DNA of 64,000 nucleotides from Rhodothermales bacterium. Lineage in GTDB: Bacteria; Bacteroidota; Rhodothermia; Rhodothermales; UBA10348. Under the pieces are notes generated by a model. The model was not told the origin of the DNA. It worked only from the letters and a program-made list of their open reading frames with translations, and made no database searches. Both the position numbers and the translations under genes were made by a program. Each line of letters begins with the position of its first letter. The stretch's first letter is position 1. This document shows positions 53,830 through 61,563 of the stretch, piece by piece. The DNA is taken from contig JANQQV010000023.1 in assembly GCA_028284865.1 (NCBI GenBank), forward strand, positions 1 through 64,000, read 5' to 3'.

Positions 53830-55149
53830 CTAGTTCCCTACCCAGACAGAGCGTCGCGTGGTTGCACGGGCCGCATTACGGACCGACTTGCGTGCATCCC
53901 GCTTCAGGGCACGGGCCACTTCACGCGGGCTAGCAGTCGGATGCTGCGCCAGATAGAGCGCTGCGGCGCCCGTCACGTGGGCAGCTGCGAGCGAAGTACC
54001 CGACATCACGGAGTAGTCGTTGCCAGGTGCCAGGGAGAACACATCCTCGCCGGGTGCCTGAAGGTCCACGAGTGCGCCGTAGTTCGACCAGGGCGAGAAC
54101 ACGTGATTACGATCGTGCGAACCAACTGTGATGGCATCAATGACGTGGGCTGGCGTGAATTTGCGAGCCGCATCACCAGCATTCCCTGCTGCCACCACAA
54201 CGGTGATACCGGCATCGATAACCGAGCGAACAGCGTCGTCCAGGGCAGTGCGCTCCCAACCCACTTCTGCACCGAGGCTGAGGTTGACCACGGCCGGTTT
54301 GTCTGGATTGGCATTCTTCCATTCCAGAACGTCTTCCAGAGCGGCAATGACGTAGGTATCGTCACCGAATCCATCGTTATCGAATACCCGATAGTTGTGG
54401 ACACGAGCTCCAGGCGCAACACCAACGATGCCACCGTTATCGTCCTTGGCTGCGGCAATACCCGCGATGGCCGTTCCATGCCCATCCACATCTTCGGTTG
54501 AACCGGAGAATGCATAATCACGGGAATCAACGACGTTCAAGTCCGGACTGGAGACACCGGTATCGACTACGAAAATGTCGATATCGACTTCACCCTGTCC
54601 GTCACCGGAGACAGACCAGCTTGCTGGTGCGCCGACATCCGTAATGGACCAGGGCAAACGCTGCGTGGTACCTGCCATGCTGCGCTGTCCCGGGGCAGAC
54701 TGAACCGGAAATACCGGCTCAACCCAGGCAATCGTCTCGTCCTGCTCCATGAGTGCCAAGATCTCATCGAGATACTCGGTGGACACCCATAGTGAGTAGC
54801 CGTAGAACGTATTGGTGAACTCGTAGCGATCGACAACCTCATACCGATCGACGACCTCGTAACGATCAACGACTTCGTAACGGTCAACGACTTCATAGCG
54901 ATCGACCACTTCGTATTGGTTTACAATGCGATAGGGATCGATGGCGAAAACGATGGCTGTTTGCTCACCATACTTGCCCGCAGCCTTGATGGCCTGGTCA
55001 AACAGATGAGCGTTGCGGATCTTCGGGGTGTTTTCGGATGCTTCTTCCTGTTGCGTGTTGACTACCTGATCAGCGCAACCGGTCATGATCACCATTGCCA
55101 GCAGGGCGACGGGGATCCGGTAAGCGAAGCGTTTGAGGAGTTCAGACAT
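53830..55149 (-). CDS. Subtilisin-family (S8) lipoprotein protease with RYEVVD repeats in its propeptide
   Basis: The 439-residue protein has a lipobox (LAMVIMTGC, Cys25). Residues about 65-152 look like an I9 inhibitor/chaperone propeptide (AIVFAIDPYRI, then FYGYSLWVSTEYLDEIL, TIAWVEPVFPV) into which five YEVVDR repeats (79-110) are inserted. The S8 catalytic domain follows with Asp196 (FVVDTG), His224 (DGHGTAIAG), oxyanion Asn323 (AAGNAG) and Ser386 (SGTSLAAAHVTG). It is probably anchored to the outer membrane and self-processed. The ATG at 55147-55149 precedes the signal; the sigma-28-type promoter at 55232-55257 links it to the pilus genes, so it may process pilin-like or surface partners. 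Confidence 0.9.
   Translation of the reverse strand: MSELLKRFAYRIPVALLAMVIMTGCADQVVNTQQEEASENTPKIRNAHLFDQAIKAAGKYGEQTAIVFAIDPYRIVNQYEVVDRYEVVDRYEVVDRYEVVDRYEVVDRYEFTNTFYGYSLWVSTEYLDEILALMEQDETIAWVEPVFPVQSAPGQRSMAGTTQRLPWSITDVGAPASWSVSGDGQGEVDIDIFVVDTGVSSPDLNVVDSRDYAFSGSTEDVDGHGTAIAGIAAAKDDNGGIVGVAPGARVHNYRVFDNDGFGDDTYVIAALEDVLEWKNANPDKPAVVNLSLGAEVGWERTALDDAVRSVIDAGITVVVAAGNAGDAARKFTPAHVIDAITVGSHDRNHVFSPWSNYGALVDLQAPGEDVFSLAPGNDYSVMSGTSLAAAHVTGAAALYLAQHPTASPREVARALKRDARKSVRNAARATTRRSVWVGN
54820..54915. repeat. 18-bp (6-codon) repeats encoding YEVVDR, five copies
   Basis: Five consecutive hexapeptides (Y-E-V-V-D-R) plus a sixth decayed copy (YEFTNT) are encoded on the minus strand. The copies differ at synonymous third positions, which suggests the protein sequence has been selected after the repeat arose. 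Confidence 0.9.
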
Positions 55150-55231
55150 GACAGAGTCGAGTGTCTGGTGAAGGGAAAATGGATGTGATCGGTTTGTGGA
55201 CCGATCGGGGCGGTAGTCCATTCATGGTCAG

Positions 55232-55257
55232 TATCGGCGGGCTGAATAGCCGTCTTA
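55232..55257 (-). promoter_or_regulatory. Sigma-28-type promoter of the subtilisin lipoprotein gene
   Basis: TAAG (55257-55254), 15-nt spacer, GCCGATA (55238-55232) on the minus strand, matching TAAA-N15-GCCGATAA. The ATG of the protease lies about 83 nt downstream. Confidence 0.8.
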
Positions 55258-55306
55258 AGCCGCCCTCCTACCTGATTGACCCACACAAATGCTGTTCGCA
55301 ACGGAA

Positions 55307-55336
55307 GAGGGCGCGCGGCTTTCGCCGCGCGCCCTC
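55307..55336 (-). terminator. Hairpin terminator after the first SDK-repeat gene
   Basis: A perfect 13-bp stem (GAGGGCGCGCGGC / GCCGCGCGCCCTC) with loop TTTC lies 28 nt past the stop. The minus strand continues TTCCGTTG, a modest U content. The core GCGCGCGGC-TTTC-GCCGCGCGC is shared with the terminator at 57900-57927. Confidence 0.7.
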
Positions 55337-55363
55337 ACTTCGGGTACACCGGGTCAGCACTGA

Positions 55364-57778
55364 CTACTTGGGAGTGTCGCCAAACAGCTCCCTGGCATTG
55401 CGGATGGCCGTGCCGTTGGCCAGTCGCGAACCGGATTTCTGAATGCCCTCTCCCGCGTCTCCAACCAATCGTTCCATGGTTTTGCTGGACGTCTGCATGA
55501 GCTGGCGGGCTTTCGGCGTTCCGTCGGCCATGTCGAGTTGCTCCAGCATGTCCTTCAGGCCTTTGAGAGCAGAGCCGTTATAGGAGACCACCGATTCATC
55601 GAGCATGATGAATGTGATACCAGACCCCTCTGCATCCCCATTCTCATTGGACTGCGCACAATCACCAGAATTGTCCCAAGTGACATCGCCATACCACTGT
55701 GCGTCGTTCGCCCAGCCGGAATCATCCCACTCTTCCCAGTCGGATTTCTTGTTCGATTTCCCGGACTTCTTGGACGACTTCTCAGATGAATCGTACCACT
55801 TTTTACTGGATTTCCCGGACTTGTCCGACTTGTCCGACTTGTCGGATTTATCGCTCTTGTCCGACTTGTCGCTCTTGTCTGATTTCTTGCTGGACTTCTT
55901 GCTTGAGCCGCTGCCCGGGGTCAAGAGCACGGCTTCGACGAACAGACTGAATGCCTTGCTTGCCGACATCGTGACTCCGCCTCCCAGTCCAGCCATGTTG
56001 AGCCCATGAGGATCGCTATCGGCATGTCCGAAATCCTTGTCTGATTTCTTGCTGGACTTATCTGACTTGTCAGACTTATCGCTCTTGTCAGACTTGTCGG
56101 ATTTGTCGGATTTGTCGGATTTGTCGCTCTTATCAGACTTATCCGACTTATCGCTCTTGTCGGATTTATCTGATTTATCCGACTTGTCGCTCTTGTCCGA
56201 TTTACCGTTGCGCTTGCGTTTACCCCACTTACTCTCGCGCTCTGTCCAGTCCGAGTAATTGTCATTGTCATCTTCGGATACACACAGCGTGTCATCACCC
56301 GAATATGAGGATCCGTTCTGCGCAATCCACTCACTGGCATTGACAAACGCTTCGTTCCGGTCGCAGGTGTTCACGCCATCTTTCGGCTTCCAGTGGTGAT
56401 ACACACTCAACTCGTACAGGAGCTCGTCATCGTCAGCGTCGAAAACCTGGATGGTCAACGAGCCGTTGCGATTGTGCACGTCGTCTTGCACGTCGCTTGG
56501 TTTTGACGGCGCAAGAGCGCACAGCGATGTGAACGTGTAGGTGAAGATCTCCAGATCGCGCGGATCAATCGTCAGGTCCAGTGACTCGGTGGAGCTACCC
56601 GTGTAGGTGGTGTGGCCGACTTTGATCTGATAGGATCCTGCGCTGTTGTTCGAATTGATGGTTTTGATGCGAACATCCTCATCAACCGATCCCATCACGT
56701 TGTCCCAACACAGTCCGCCTTTCTTGCAGCCTGCACTGAGTACATCCACACCTTTGGTGTCGTACTTGTCGTCGTACTTGTGCTCGTGATAGATCTCCCG
56801 CTTGCTTTCCGGATAATCAAAGACGTCCACATCAAAGTGACCTCCAGGTAGCCCCCGATCAGACTCATCGATGGGATCTGGCTCCAGATGGCCACCTGAA
56901 TCCTGACCGTCGACGATCAACGCGCCGTCGATCATGGACTGATGCTCCATCTTGAAGTTGGAGTCCTTACCACTCTGATAAACGATTCCGTGCCAAACAG
57001 CATTGTCCATGAAGGTGATATCCCCTTCAACGAACAGGGCGCCGTATCCCTGAAATCCCCCTTGCAGCACCAGATCTCCAGTGATCTGTACGACAGCAGG
57101 TGCAATCTGGCTACCTACGTTGTTTTCTTCGTTCCAGGTCTGGTTCTCTGACACATTGAGCCGGTTGGGACCGGCGTAGTCCTTGAGGGACGAGCGCAGG
57201 ACGGCCATTTCGATGTACGGGTCGCCTTGGATGACATCCCCGGAACCGCCGTAGCCCGTGATGTGTGCGGGTTCTTCGGAAAAAGACTCGAATGCAGGTG
57301 AGTTGGTAGCCAGCAGGCCGTGCACGTGGGGTCCTGGACCAATCCCGCCTTGATCAAGGCCGCTGATTCGGGATTCATCCTCCAGGGAAACGCTCGTGAT
57401 GGGTGCCATGATCGTCACGGCATCGAGAACGGTCTGGATGTCCCGCGAAACGGTACCTATGATTTCATACTCGTGATCACCGTACTTCCCGACCGCAATG
57501 ATCGTGACGGTGCCATCTTCTCCATCCACGGCTCCAATGTCGTAGCGAGCCTTGCCGTACTGCACGTCCGTAGCAACACTGCGATAGGACTCGAAGCTCC
57601 TGCGGACTTTTGAACTGACAATGTTGTAGGCGCTGACGGCGGTCTCGCGGGCGATGACTTCAGACTTGTACTCCGCTTCTACCTGCGCCGATGCCAGGTC
57701 GCTCTGCGTTCCGGCCATGTACATGGATCCCAGCGAAAGCGTGGTCGCCATGACGAATACGAGGACTCCCTTACCCAT
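55364..57778 (-). CDS. PilX-like pilin-associated protein with Ser-Asp-Lys repeat tracts, copy 1
   Basis: The 804-residue protein begins with a pilin/PilX-like hydrophobic segment (GKGVLVFVMATTLSLGSMYMAG) without a clear prepilin peptidase site. Then come a helical stretch (YKSEVIARETAVSAYNIVSS), a parallel-beta region resembling PilX C-terminal or bactofilin-like folds (GDLVLQGGFQGYGALFVEGDITF), a Cys-containing domain (SAGCKKGGLCW), and low-complexity tracts: 16 consecutive SDK units (residues 527-574) and a second Ser/Lys-rich tract of 55 residues with seven SDK units (625-679). A final Trp/Asp-rich segment (WEEWDDSGWANDAQWYGD) and a helical tail follow. It is a tandem paralogue of the next gene. 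Its sigma-28-type promoter is at 57825-57850. Function unknown; a structural pilus tip or surface filament component is inferred. Confidence 0.82.
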   Translation of the reverse strand: MGKGVLVFVMATTLSLGSMYMAGTQSDLASAQVEAEYKSEVIARETAVSAYNIVSSKVRRSFESYRSVATDVQYGKARYDIGAVDGEDGTVTIIAVGKYGDHEYEIIGTVSRDIQTVLDAVTIMAPITSVSLEDESRISGLDQGGIGPGPHVHGLLATNSPAFESFSEEPAHITGYGGSGDVIQGDPYIEMAVLRSSLKDYAGPNRLNVSENQTWNEENNVGSQIAPAVVQITGDLVLQGGFQGYGALFVEGDITFMDNAVWHGIVYQSGKDSNFKMEHQSMIDGALIVDGQDSGGHLEPDPIDESDRGLPGGHFDVDVFDYPESKREIYHEHKYDDKYDTKGVDVLSAGCKKGGLCWDNVMGSVDEDVRIKTINSNNSAGSYQIKVGHTTYTGSSTESLDLTIDPRDLEIFTYTFTSLCALAPSKPSDVQDDVHNRNGSLTIQVFDADDDELLYELSVYHHWKPKDGVNTCDRNEAFVNASEWIAQNGSSYSGDDTLCVSEDDNDNYSDWTERESKWGKRKRNGKSDKSDKSDKSDKSDKSDKSDKSDKSDKSDKSDKSDKSDKSDKSDKSDKSSKKSDKDFGHADSDPHGLNMAGLGGGVTMSASKAFSLFVEAVLLTPGSGSSKKSSKKSDKSDKSDKSDKSDKSDKSDKSGKSSKKWYDSSEKSSKKSGKSNKKSDWEEWDDSGWANDAQWYGDVTWDNSGDCAQSNENGDAEGSGITFIMLDESVVSYNGSALKGLKDMLEQLDMADGTPKARQLMQTSSKTMERLVGDAGEGIQKSGSRLANGTAIRNARELFGDTPK
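55742..55906. repeat. Second Ser/Lys-rich tract of SDK protein copy 1 (seven SDK units plus SSKK variants)
   Basis: This 165-bp minus-strand coding stretch encodes 55 residues made of SSKK, SDK and SGK units, with seven SDK in a row. Ser codons alternate between AGC and TCN, so the DNA is a degenerate 9-bp repeat. Confidence 0.9.
56057..56200. repeat. SDK tract of copy 1: 16 consecutive units
   Basis: 144 bp encoding (Ser-Asp-Lys) x16 on the minus strand, flanked by the basic GKRKRNGK and by SSKKSDK. Units are 9 bp, with synonymous variation between nearly every neighbour (GAC/GAT, AAG/AAA, AGC/TCN). Confidence 0.92.
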
Positions 57779-57824
57779 AACGGTATCTCGATACTATTAA
57801 GAAAGTGAGGGGGTCATCGACTCT

Positions 57825-57850
57825 AATCGGCAGTCGATAAGGCCGTCTTA
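57825..57850 (-). promoter_or_regulatory. Sigma-28-type promoter of SDK gene copy 1
   Basis: TAAG (57850-57847), 15-nt spacer, GCCGATT (57831-57825) on the minus strand. The ATG is about 47 nt downstream. The downstream stretch CGATGA-CCC is shared with the promoter of copy 2. Confidence 0.78.
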
Positions 57851-57899
57851 AATCCAGGGCATCTTTTTCTCGATTCGATCGAATGGGTCCAAATGAAAA

Positions 57900-57927
57900 C
57901 GGGCGCGCGGCTTTCGCCGCGCGCCCG
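57900..57927 (-). terminator. Rho-independent terminator after SDK gene copy 2
   Basis: A perfect 12-bp stem (CGGGCGCGCGGC / GCCGCGCGCCCG) with loop TTTC is followed on the minus strand by TTTTCATTT. It lies 28 nt after the stop, exactly as far as its twin lies from copy 1. Confidence 0.8.
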
Positions 57928-57955
57928 AATTAAACCGTCTTCGTGTAGGATATCC

Positions 57956-60472
57956 CTACTTGATCGTCGGAGATGAAATGGTCGGCGAAGAAATCTTGGT
58001 GTTCACCGACGACTCCAGCTTCGGCTCGTACCCGATCAGATCGCGGGCATCCTTGATCATGTCCTCGTTCGTGAGACGCGTACCCGTTTTCTGCATGTCC
58101 TCGAGGGCTTCCATTTTGTCCATTTCAGCCTGCGTATAGGTCGACTTCCGAGCCGTCTGGGCCATCTGGCGTGCAATCGGCTTGCCGTCCGACATATCGA
58201 ACTCGTTCAGCATGTTCTTCAGGGCTTTCAAAGCCGAAGCGTTGTACGAGATGGTAGCGTCATCAGACATTGTGAACGTGATTGAGGATGAACCGACGTT
58301 GTCATTCTCGTTCGAGCGAGCGCAATCACCAGAATTGTCCCAGTAGATATCGCCATACCAACCGGCGTCGTTGTGCCAGTCTGAATCATCCCAGTCGGCA
58401 TAGTCCGACTTCTTCTGGGATTTGGCTGACTTCTTGGACGACTTGTCGGACTTCTTACTCGACTTGTCGCTCTTGTCCGACTTGTCAGATTTGTCCGACT
58501 TGTCAGATTTCTTGCTGGACTTGTCACTCTTGTCTGACTTGTCCGACTTTTTGCTCGACTTTTTGCTCGAGCCGCTGCCTGGAGCCAGCAACACCGCCTC
58601 GACAAACAGACCGAATGCTTCGGTTGCCGTGATTGTGAGGCCACTGCCAAGACCTGCATTGTTCATGCCGTACGTGTCGCCGTCGGCGCTACCCCAGCTC
58701 TTCTTGCTGGACTTCTTCGAGGACTTGTCGGACTTCTTGCTCGACTTGTCGGACTTGTCCGATTTGTCGGACTTGTCCGATTTGTCGGACTTGTCCGATT
58801 TGTCGGACTTGTCGCTCTTGTCAGACTTATCTGATTTGTCGCTCTTGTCAGACTTGTCGCTTTTGTCAGACTTATCTGACTTGTCGCTCTTGTCCGACTT
58901 GCCATTCCGCTTGCGCTTGCCCCACTTGCTCTCGCGCTCGGTCCAATCGGTGTAATTGTCGTTGTCGTCTTCCGAGACGCACATGTCGTCATCACCCGCA
59001 TATACGGAGCCGTTTTCAGCAATCCACTCGCTTGCGGAAAGGAAGGCTGCCTGACGATCGCAGACGTCACCGTCTTTTTCTTTCCAGTGGTGATATACCG
59101 CGACTTCGTACAGCATATCGTCGCTGCTCGCGTCAAACACCTGCACGGTGAAGGCACCATTGCGACTATCCGTGTCATCCTGAACGTCACTCGGCTTGGA
59201 AGCGGCCAGCGAGCACAGAGATGAGAAATCGAATGTGAAAATCTCCAAATCGCGTGGATCTACGGTGAGATTCAGTGACTCGGTCGTGCTTCCTGTATAG
59301 GTAGTCCCACCCGCCTTGATTTGATATGTACCTGAGCTCAAGCCGGCATTCATTGTGCGAATCGTCACATCATCAGTGACTCCACCCATAACCTGGTCCC
59401 AACACAGACCCGGCTTTTTACAACCTGCGCTCAGGATATCGATGCCAGTGACATCGTACTTGTCGTCATACTGGTGCTCGTGATAGATCTCCTTGGAGCT
59501 GCCTTCCTCGTCGAAAATATCAACGTCGAAGTGTCCTCCGGGAAGCCCACGATCCATTGGGCTGATTGGAGCGGGATTGATCTGATCACCGGAGTCAGTG
59601 CCGTCCATGACCATGGCGCCGTCAATCATGGAGTCGTCCGTCATGCTGAAATCCACATCGGATCCAGCTTGGTACACGACACCGTGCCACGTCGCACCGT
59701 TGCGCATCGAGAAGTCGCCTTCCACAAACAGGGCTCCATACCCCGTGAAGTCTCCTTCCAGTACCAGATCACCTGTCATCTGGACGATGACGGGTGAGCC
59801 AATGCTACCCATACTGTTGTCTTCGTTCCAGGTCGCGTTTTCGGAGACCACCAGACGGTTGCCACCAGAGTACTCCTTGATTGAACTGCGCAGGTTGGCA
59901 ATTTCGATATACGGATCGCCCTGAATGACATCACCTTCCCCACCACTACCCGTGACGTGAGCACCTTCATCAGCGAAAGCATCATAGGCCGGCGTGTTCG
60001 TTGCCAGGACGCCATGGACGTTCGGACCTGAACCGGCACCACCGCGGTCCAAACCCGTGATCAACGCATTGCCACTCATATCGACATCGGCAATCGGTGC
60101 CATGATCGTCAATGCATCCAGGACGGTATCTGCATTTCGGGAAACTGACCCAATGATCTCGTATTCGTGGTCCCCGTACTTGCCGACAGCGATAATGGTA
60201 ACCGTCCCATCGTCAGCCTCAACGGCTCCGATGTCGTACTTCGCTTTCCCGTACGCTACGTCCGTGGCAACGCTACGATAGGAATCGAAGCTGCGACGGA
60301 CTTTCGAGCTGACAATATTGTAGGCGCTCACGGCGGTCTCGCGCGCAATGACTTCCGCCTTGTAATCGGCTTCGTTCTTGGCGTTTTCGAGTTCGTTTGC
60401 CGAGCCGGCCATGTACATGGCTCCCAGAGAGAGCGATGAGGCCATGACGAAGATGAGGACTCCTTTACCCAT
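57956..60472 (-). CDS. PilX-like pilin-associated protein with Ser-Asp-Lys repeat tracts, copy 2
   Basis: The 838-residue paralogue of the previous gene shares its whole layout: N-terminal hydrophobic segment (GKGVLIFVMASSLSLGAMYMAG), the helix YKAEVIARETAVSAYNIVSS, the beta region (GDLVLEGDFTGYGALFVEGDFSM), SAGCKKPGLCWDQVMGG, 17 consecutive SDK units (526-576), the AFGLFVEAVLLAPGSGSSKK bridge, a second 55-residue Ser/Lys tract (635-689), the Trp/Asp segment and a helical tail. It adds about 30 C-terminal residues (ISSPTISSPTIK ending). The two proteins look like subunits of one surface structure. Its sigma-28-type promoter is at 60520-60545. Confidence 0.82.
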   Translation of the reverse strand: MGKGVLIFVMASSLSLGAMYMAGSANELENAKNEADYKAEVIARETAVSAYNIVSSKVRRSFDSYRSVATDVAYGKAKYDIGAVEADDGTVTIIAVGKYGDHEYEIIGSVSRNADTVLDALTIMAPIADVDMSGNALITGLDRGGAGSGPNVHGVLATNTPAYDAFADEGAHVTGSGGEGDVIQGDPYIEIANLRSSIKEYSGGNRLVVSENATWNEDNSMGSIGSPVIVQMTGDLVLEGDFTGYGALFVEGDFSMRNGATWHGVVYQAGSDVDFSMTDDSMIDGAMVMDGTDSGDQINPAPISPMDRGLPGGHFDVDIFDEEGSSKEIYHEHQYDDKYDVTGIDILSAGCKKPGLCWDQVMGGVTDDVTIRTMNAGLSSGTYQIKAGGTTYTGSTTESLNLTVDPRDLEIFTFDFSSLCSLAASKPSDVQDDTDSRNGAFTVQVFDASSDDMLYEVAVYHHWKEKDGDVCDRQAAFLSASEWIAENGSVYAGDDDMCVSEDDNDNYTDWTERESKWGKRKRNGKSDKSDKSDKSDKSDKSDKSDKSDKSDKSDKSDKSDKSDKSDKSDKSDKSDKSSKKSDKSSKKSSKKSWGSADGDTYGMNNAGLGSGLTITATEAFGLFVEAVLLAPGSGSSKKSSKKSDKSDKSDKSSKKSDKSDKSDKSDKSDKSSKKSDKSSKKSAKSQKKSDYADWDDSDWHNDAGWYGDIYWDNSGDCARSNENDNVGSSSITFTMSDDATISYNASALKALKNMLNEFDMSDGKPIARQMAQTARKSTYTQAEMDKMEALEDMQKTGTRLTNEDMIKDARDLIGYEPKLESSVNTKISSPTISSPTIK
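58406..58570. repeat. Second Ser/Lys-rich tract of SDK protein copy 2
   Basis: 165 bp encoding 55 residues: SSKK blocks alternate with runs of three and five SDK units, then SAKSQKK. It has the same length as the matching tract in copy 1 but a different internal order of blocks. Confidence 0.9.
58745..58897. repeat. SDK tract of copy 2: 17 consecutive units
   Basis: 153 bp encoding (Ser-Asp-Lys) x17, one unit more than the copy 1 tract, in the same place after GKRKRNGK. Units vary synonymously. Confidence 0.92.
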
Positions 60473-60519
60473 GGTGGTGCCCCAAATGAGGGATTGTAGT
60501 TGAAGGGTTCATCGGTTGG

Positions 60520-60545
60520 AATCGGCCATGCGATACCCCGACTTA
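60520..60545 (-). promoter_or_regulatory. Sigma-28-type promoter of SDK gene copy 2
   Basis: TAAG (60545-60542), 15-nt spacer, GCCGATT (60526-60520) on the minus strand. The ATG is about 48 nt downstream. It begins 50 nt after the stop of the small pilin-like gene, so the duplicated unit contains its own promoter. Confidence 0.78.
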
Positions 60546-60594
60546 AGCCTTCCAGCAGGAATCCGTACAGTCTGCAAAGACCCGCTCAGGCCGC

Positions 60595-61170
60595 TCAGGA
60601 ATCGAGCGCTGGCGGCCGGACCGTAATGCCCCAATAGCTCCGGAAGAGATCCATATCATCCGCATCTCCCATGCCATAGACATTGATGGCGCGGACGCGT
60701 AGCAGTCTTGCCGACTCCACGGATCCGGTCGTACTTCCTGACTCGTCGAGCATGGTGATGGAAAAGGCCTGCAAGGTTGAAGAGCCTCCTCCAGCCGCTG
60801 CGTCGTCTTCGGTCCGGAAAAGCCGATAGAGCTGCACTTTTTCGCCATCCACATCCACGACATCTCCCTCTTCCAGCGTGTACGAAACCAGCATGTCGAC
60901 ACCCATTTCGTCTTCGCGCCAGAATGAGAATTCGGTCGTTTGGCCGTCGTCATTCGTCTCGATTGTCTCGATGGTGTCATCCGTTCCGTCTCCGACCAAC
61001 AACAGGTCGTCTTCCAGGAAGTCGGCCAGGTTCAGGGTCTGCACTTTTGCTGCGTAAGCGACCGTCTCTTCGATGGCTGCTCGCTGTGCATTCAGATTCG
61101 TCGCAATGACGAGAAGAAGGACAGCTCCCGATACGAGGATGGACGCTATGTGATCAAGAAGAAACTGCAT
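60595..61170 (-). CDS. Small pilin-like membrane-anchored protein
   Basis: I do not recognise a named family. The 191-residue protein has one N-terminal helix (ASILVSGAVLLLVIATNLNAQ, about 9-29) followed by a helical stretch (RAAIEETVAYAAKVQTLNLADFL) and an acidic beta-rich domain with Thr/Asp-rich loops. This is the lollipop shape of pseudopilins, but no prepilin peptidase motif is visible. It ends RSYWGITVRPPALDS. It starts 4 nt after the stop of the companion gene upstream and shares its promoter. Confidence 0.72.
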   Translation of the reverse strand: MQFLLDHIASILVSGAVLLLVIATNLNAQRAAIEETVAYAAKVQTLNLADFLEDDLLLVGDGTDDTIETIETNDDGQTTEFSFWREDEMGVDMLVSYTLEEGDVVDVDGEKVQLYRLFRTEDDAAAGGGSSTLQAFSITMLDESGSTTGSVESARLLRVRAINVYGMGDADDMDLFRSYWGITVRPPALDS

Positions 61171-61173
61171 CGA

Positions 61174-61563
61174 CTATTCGGAAATGACGCGCGTGAGTGT
61201 CACGAGAGCAACGGTATAGCGATCGCTGGTCGCCTGAATGGCTACCTCTTTATTCGAGGTCTCGCTCTCCGAAGGCGTTCCATCGTCATCGACAAACTGA
61301 ACGCTGATGGCCAGGGTGAATTCGATGTCGCCATTGTGGACTTCAAACTCTGCGTCGATCTCATCCCCATCCCAGTCTTCCAGATCATCCCAGTCCGTGG
61401 TCATGTCGATGACCTCCAGCTGTTCGACCACGAGGGCATTTGCCATCAGCTCGAACTCCGTCCGATAGGCTTCATCGTAGGCCTGCATCTGGGACGTGTA
61501 CTGGTTGATGGCTGCCAGTGCGGCAATCATCATGGCCAGGAATGCCATCAGGGTCTGACTCAT
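61174..61563 (-). CDS. Small pilin-like membrane-anchored protein
   Basis: The 129-residue protein has an N-terminal hydrophobic helix (MAFLAMMIAALAAINQYTSQ, about 6-25) running into an amphipathic helix (AYDEAYRTEFELMANALVVEQL), then an acidic beta domain (DDLEDWDGDEIDAEFEV, FTLAISVQFVDDDG). Shape and size suggest a minor pseudopilin without a standard processing site. It is the first gene of a two-gene unit under the sigma-28-type promoter at 61604-61629. Confidence 0.72.
   Translation of the reverse strand: MSQTLMAFLAMMIAALAAINQYTSQMQAYDEAYRTEFELMANALVVEQLEVIDMTTDWDDLEDWDGDEIDAEFEVHNGDIEFTLAISVQFVDDDGTPSESETSNKEVAIQATSDRYTVALVTLTRVISE

Noticed and set aside
56057-58897. The SDK repeat DNA as a CRISPR array or satellite
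   Set aside because: The 9-bp units are contiguous, have no spacers and lie in long intact reading frames, so they are coding repeats.
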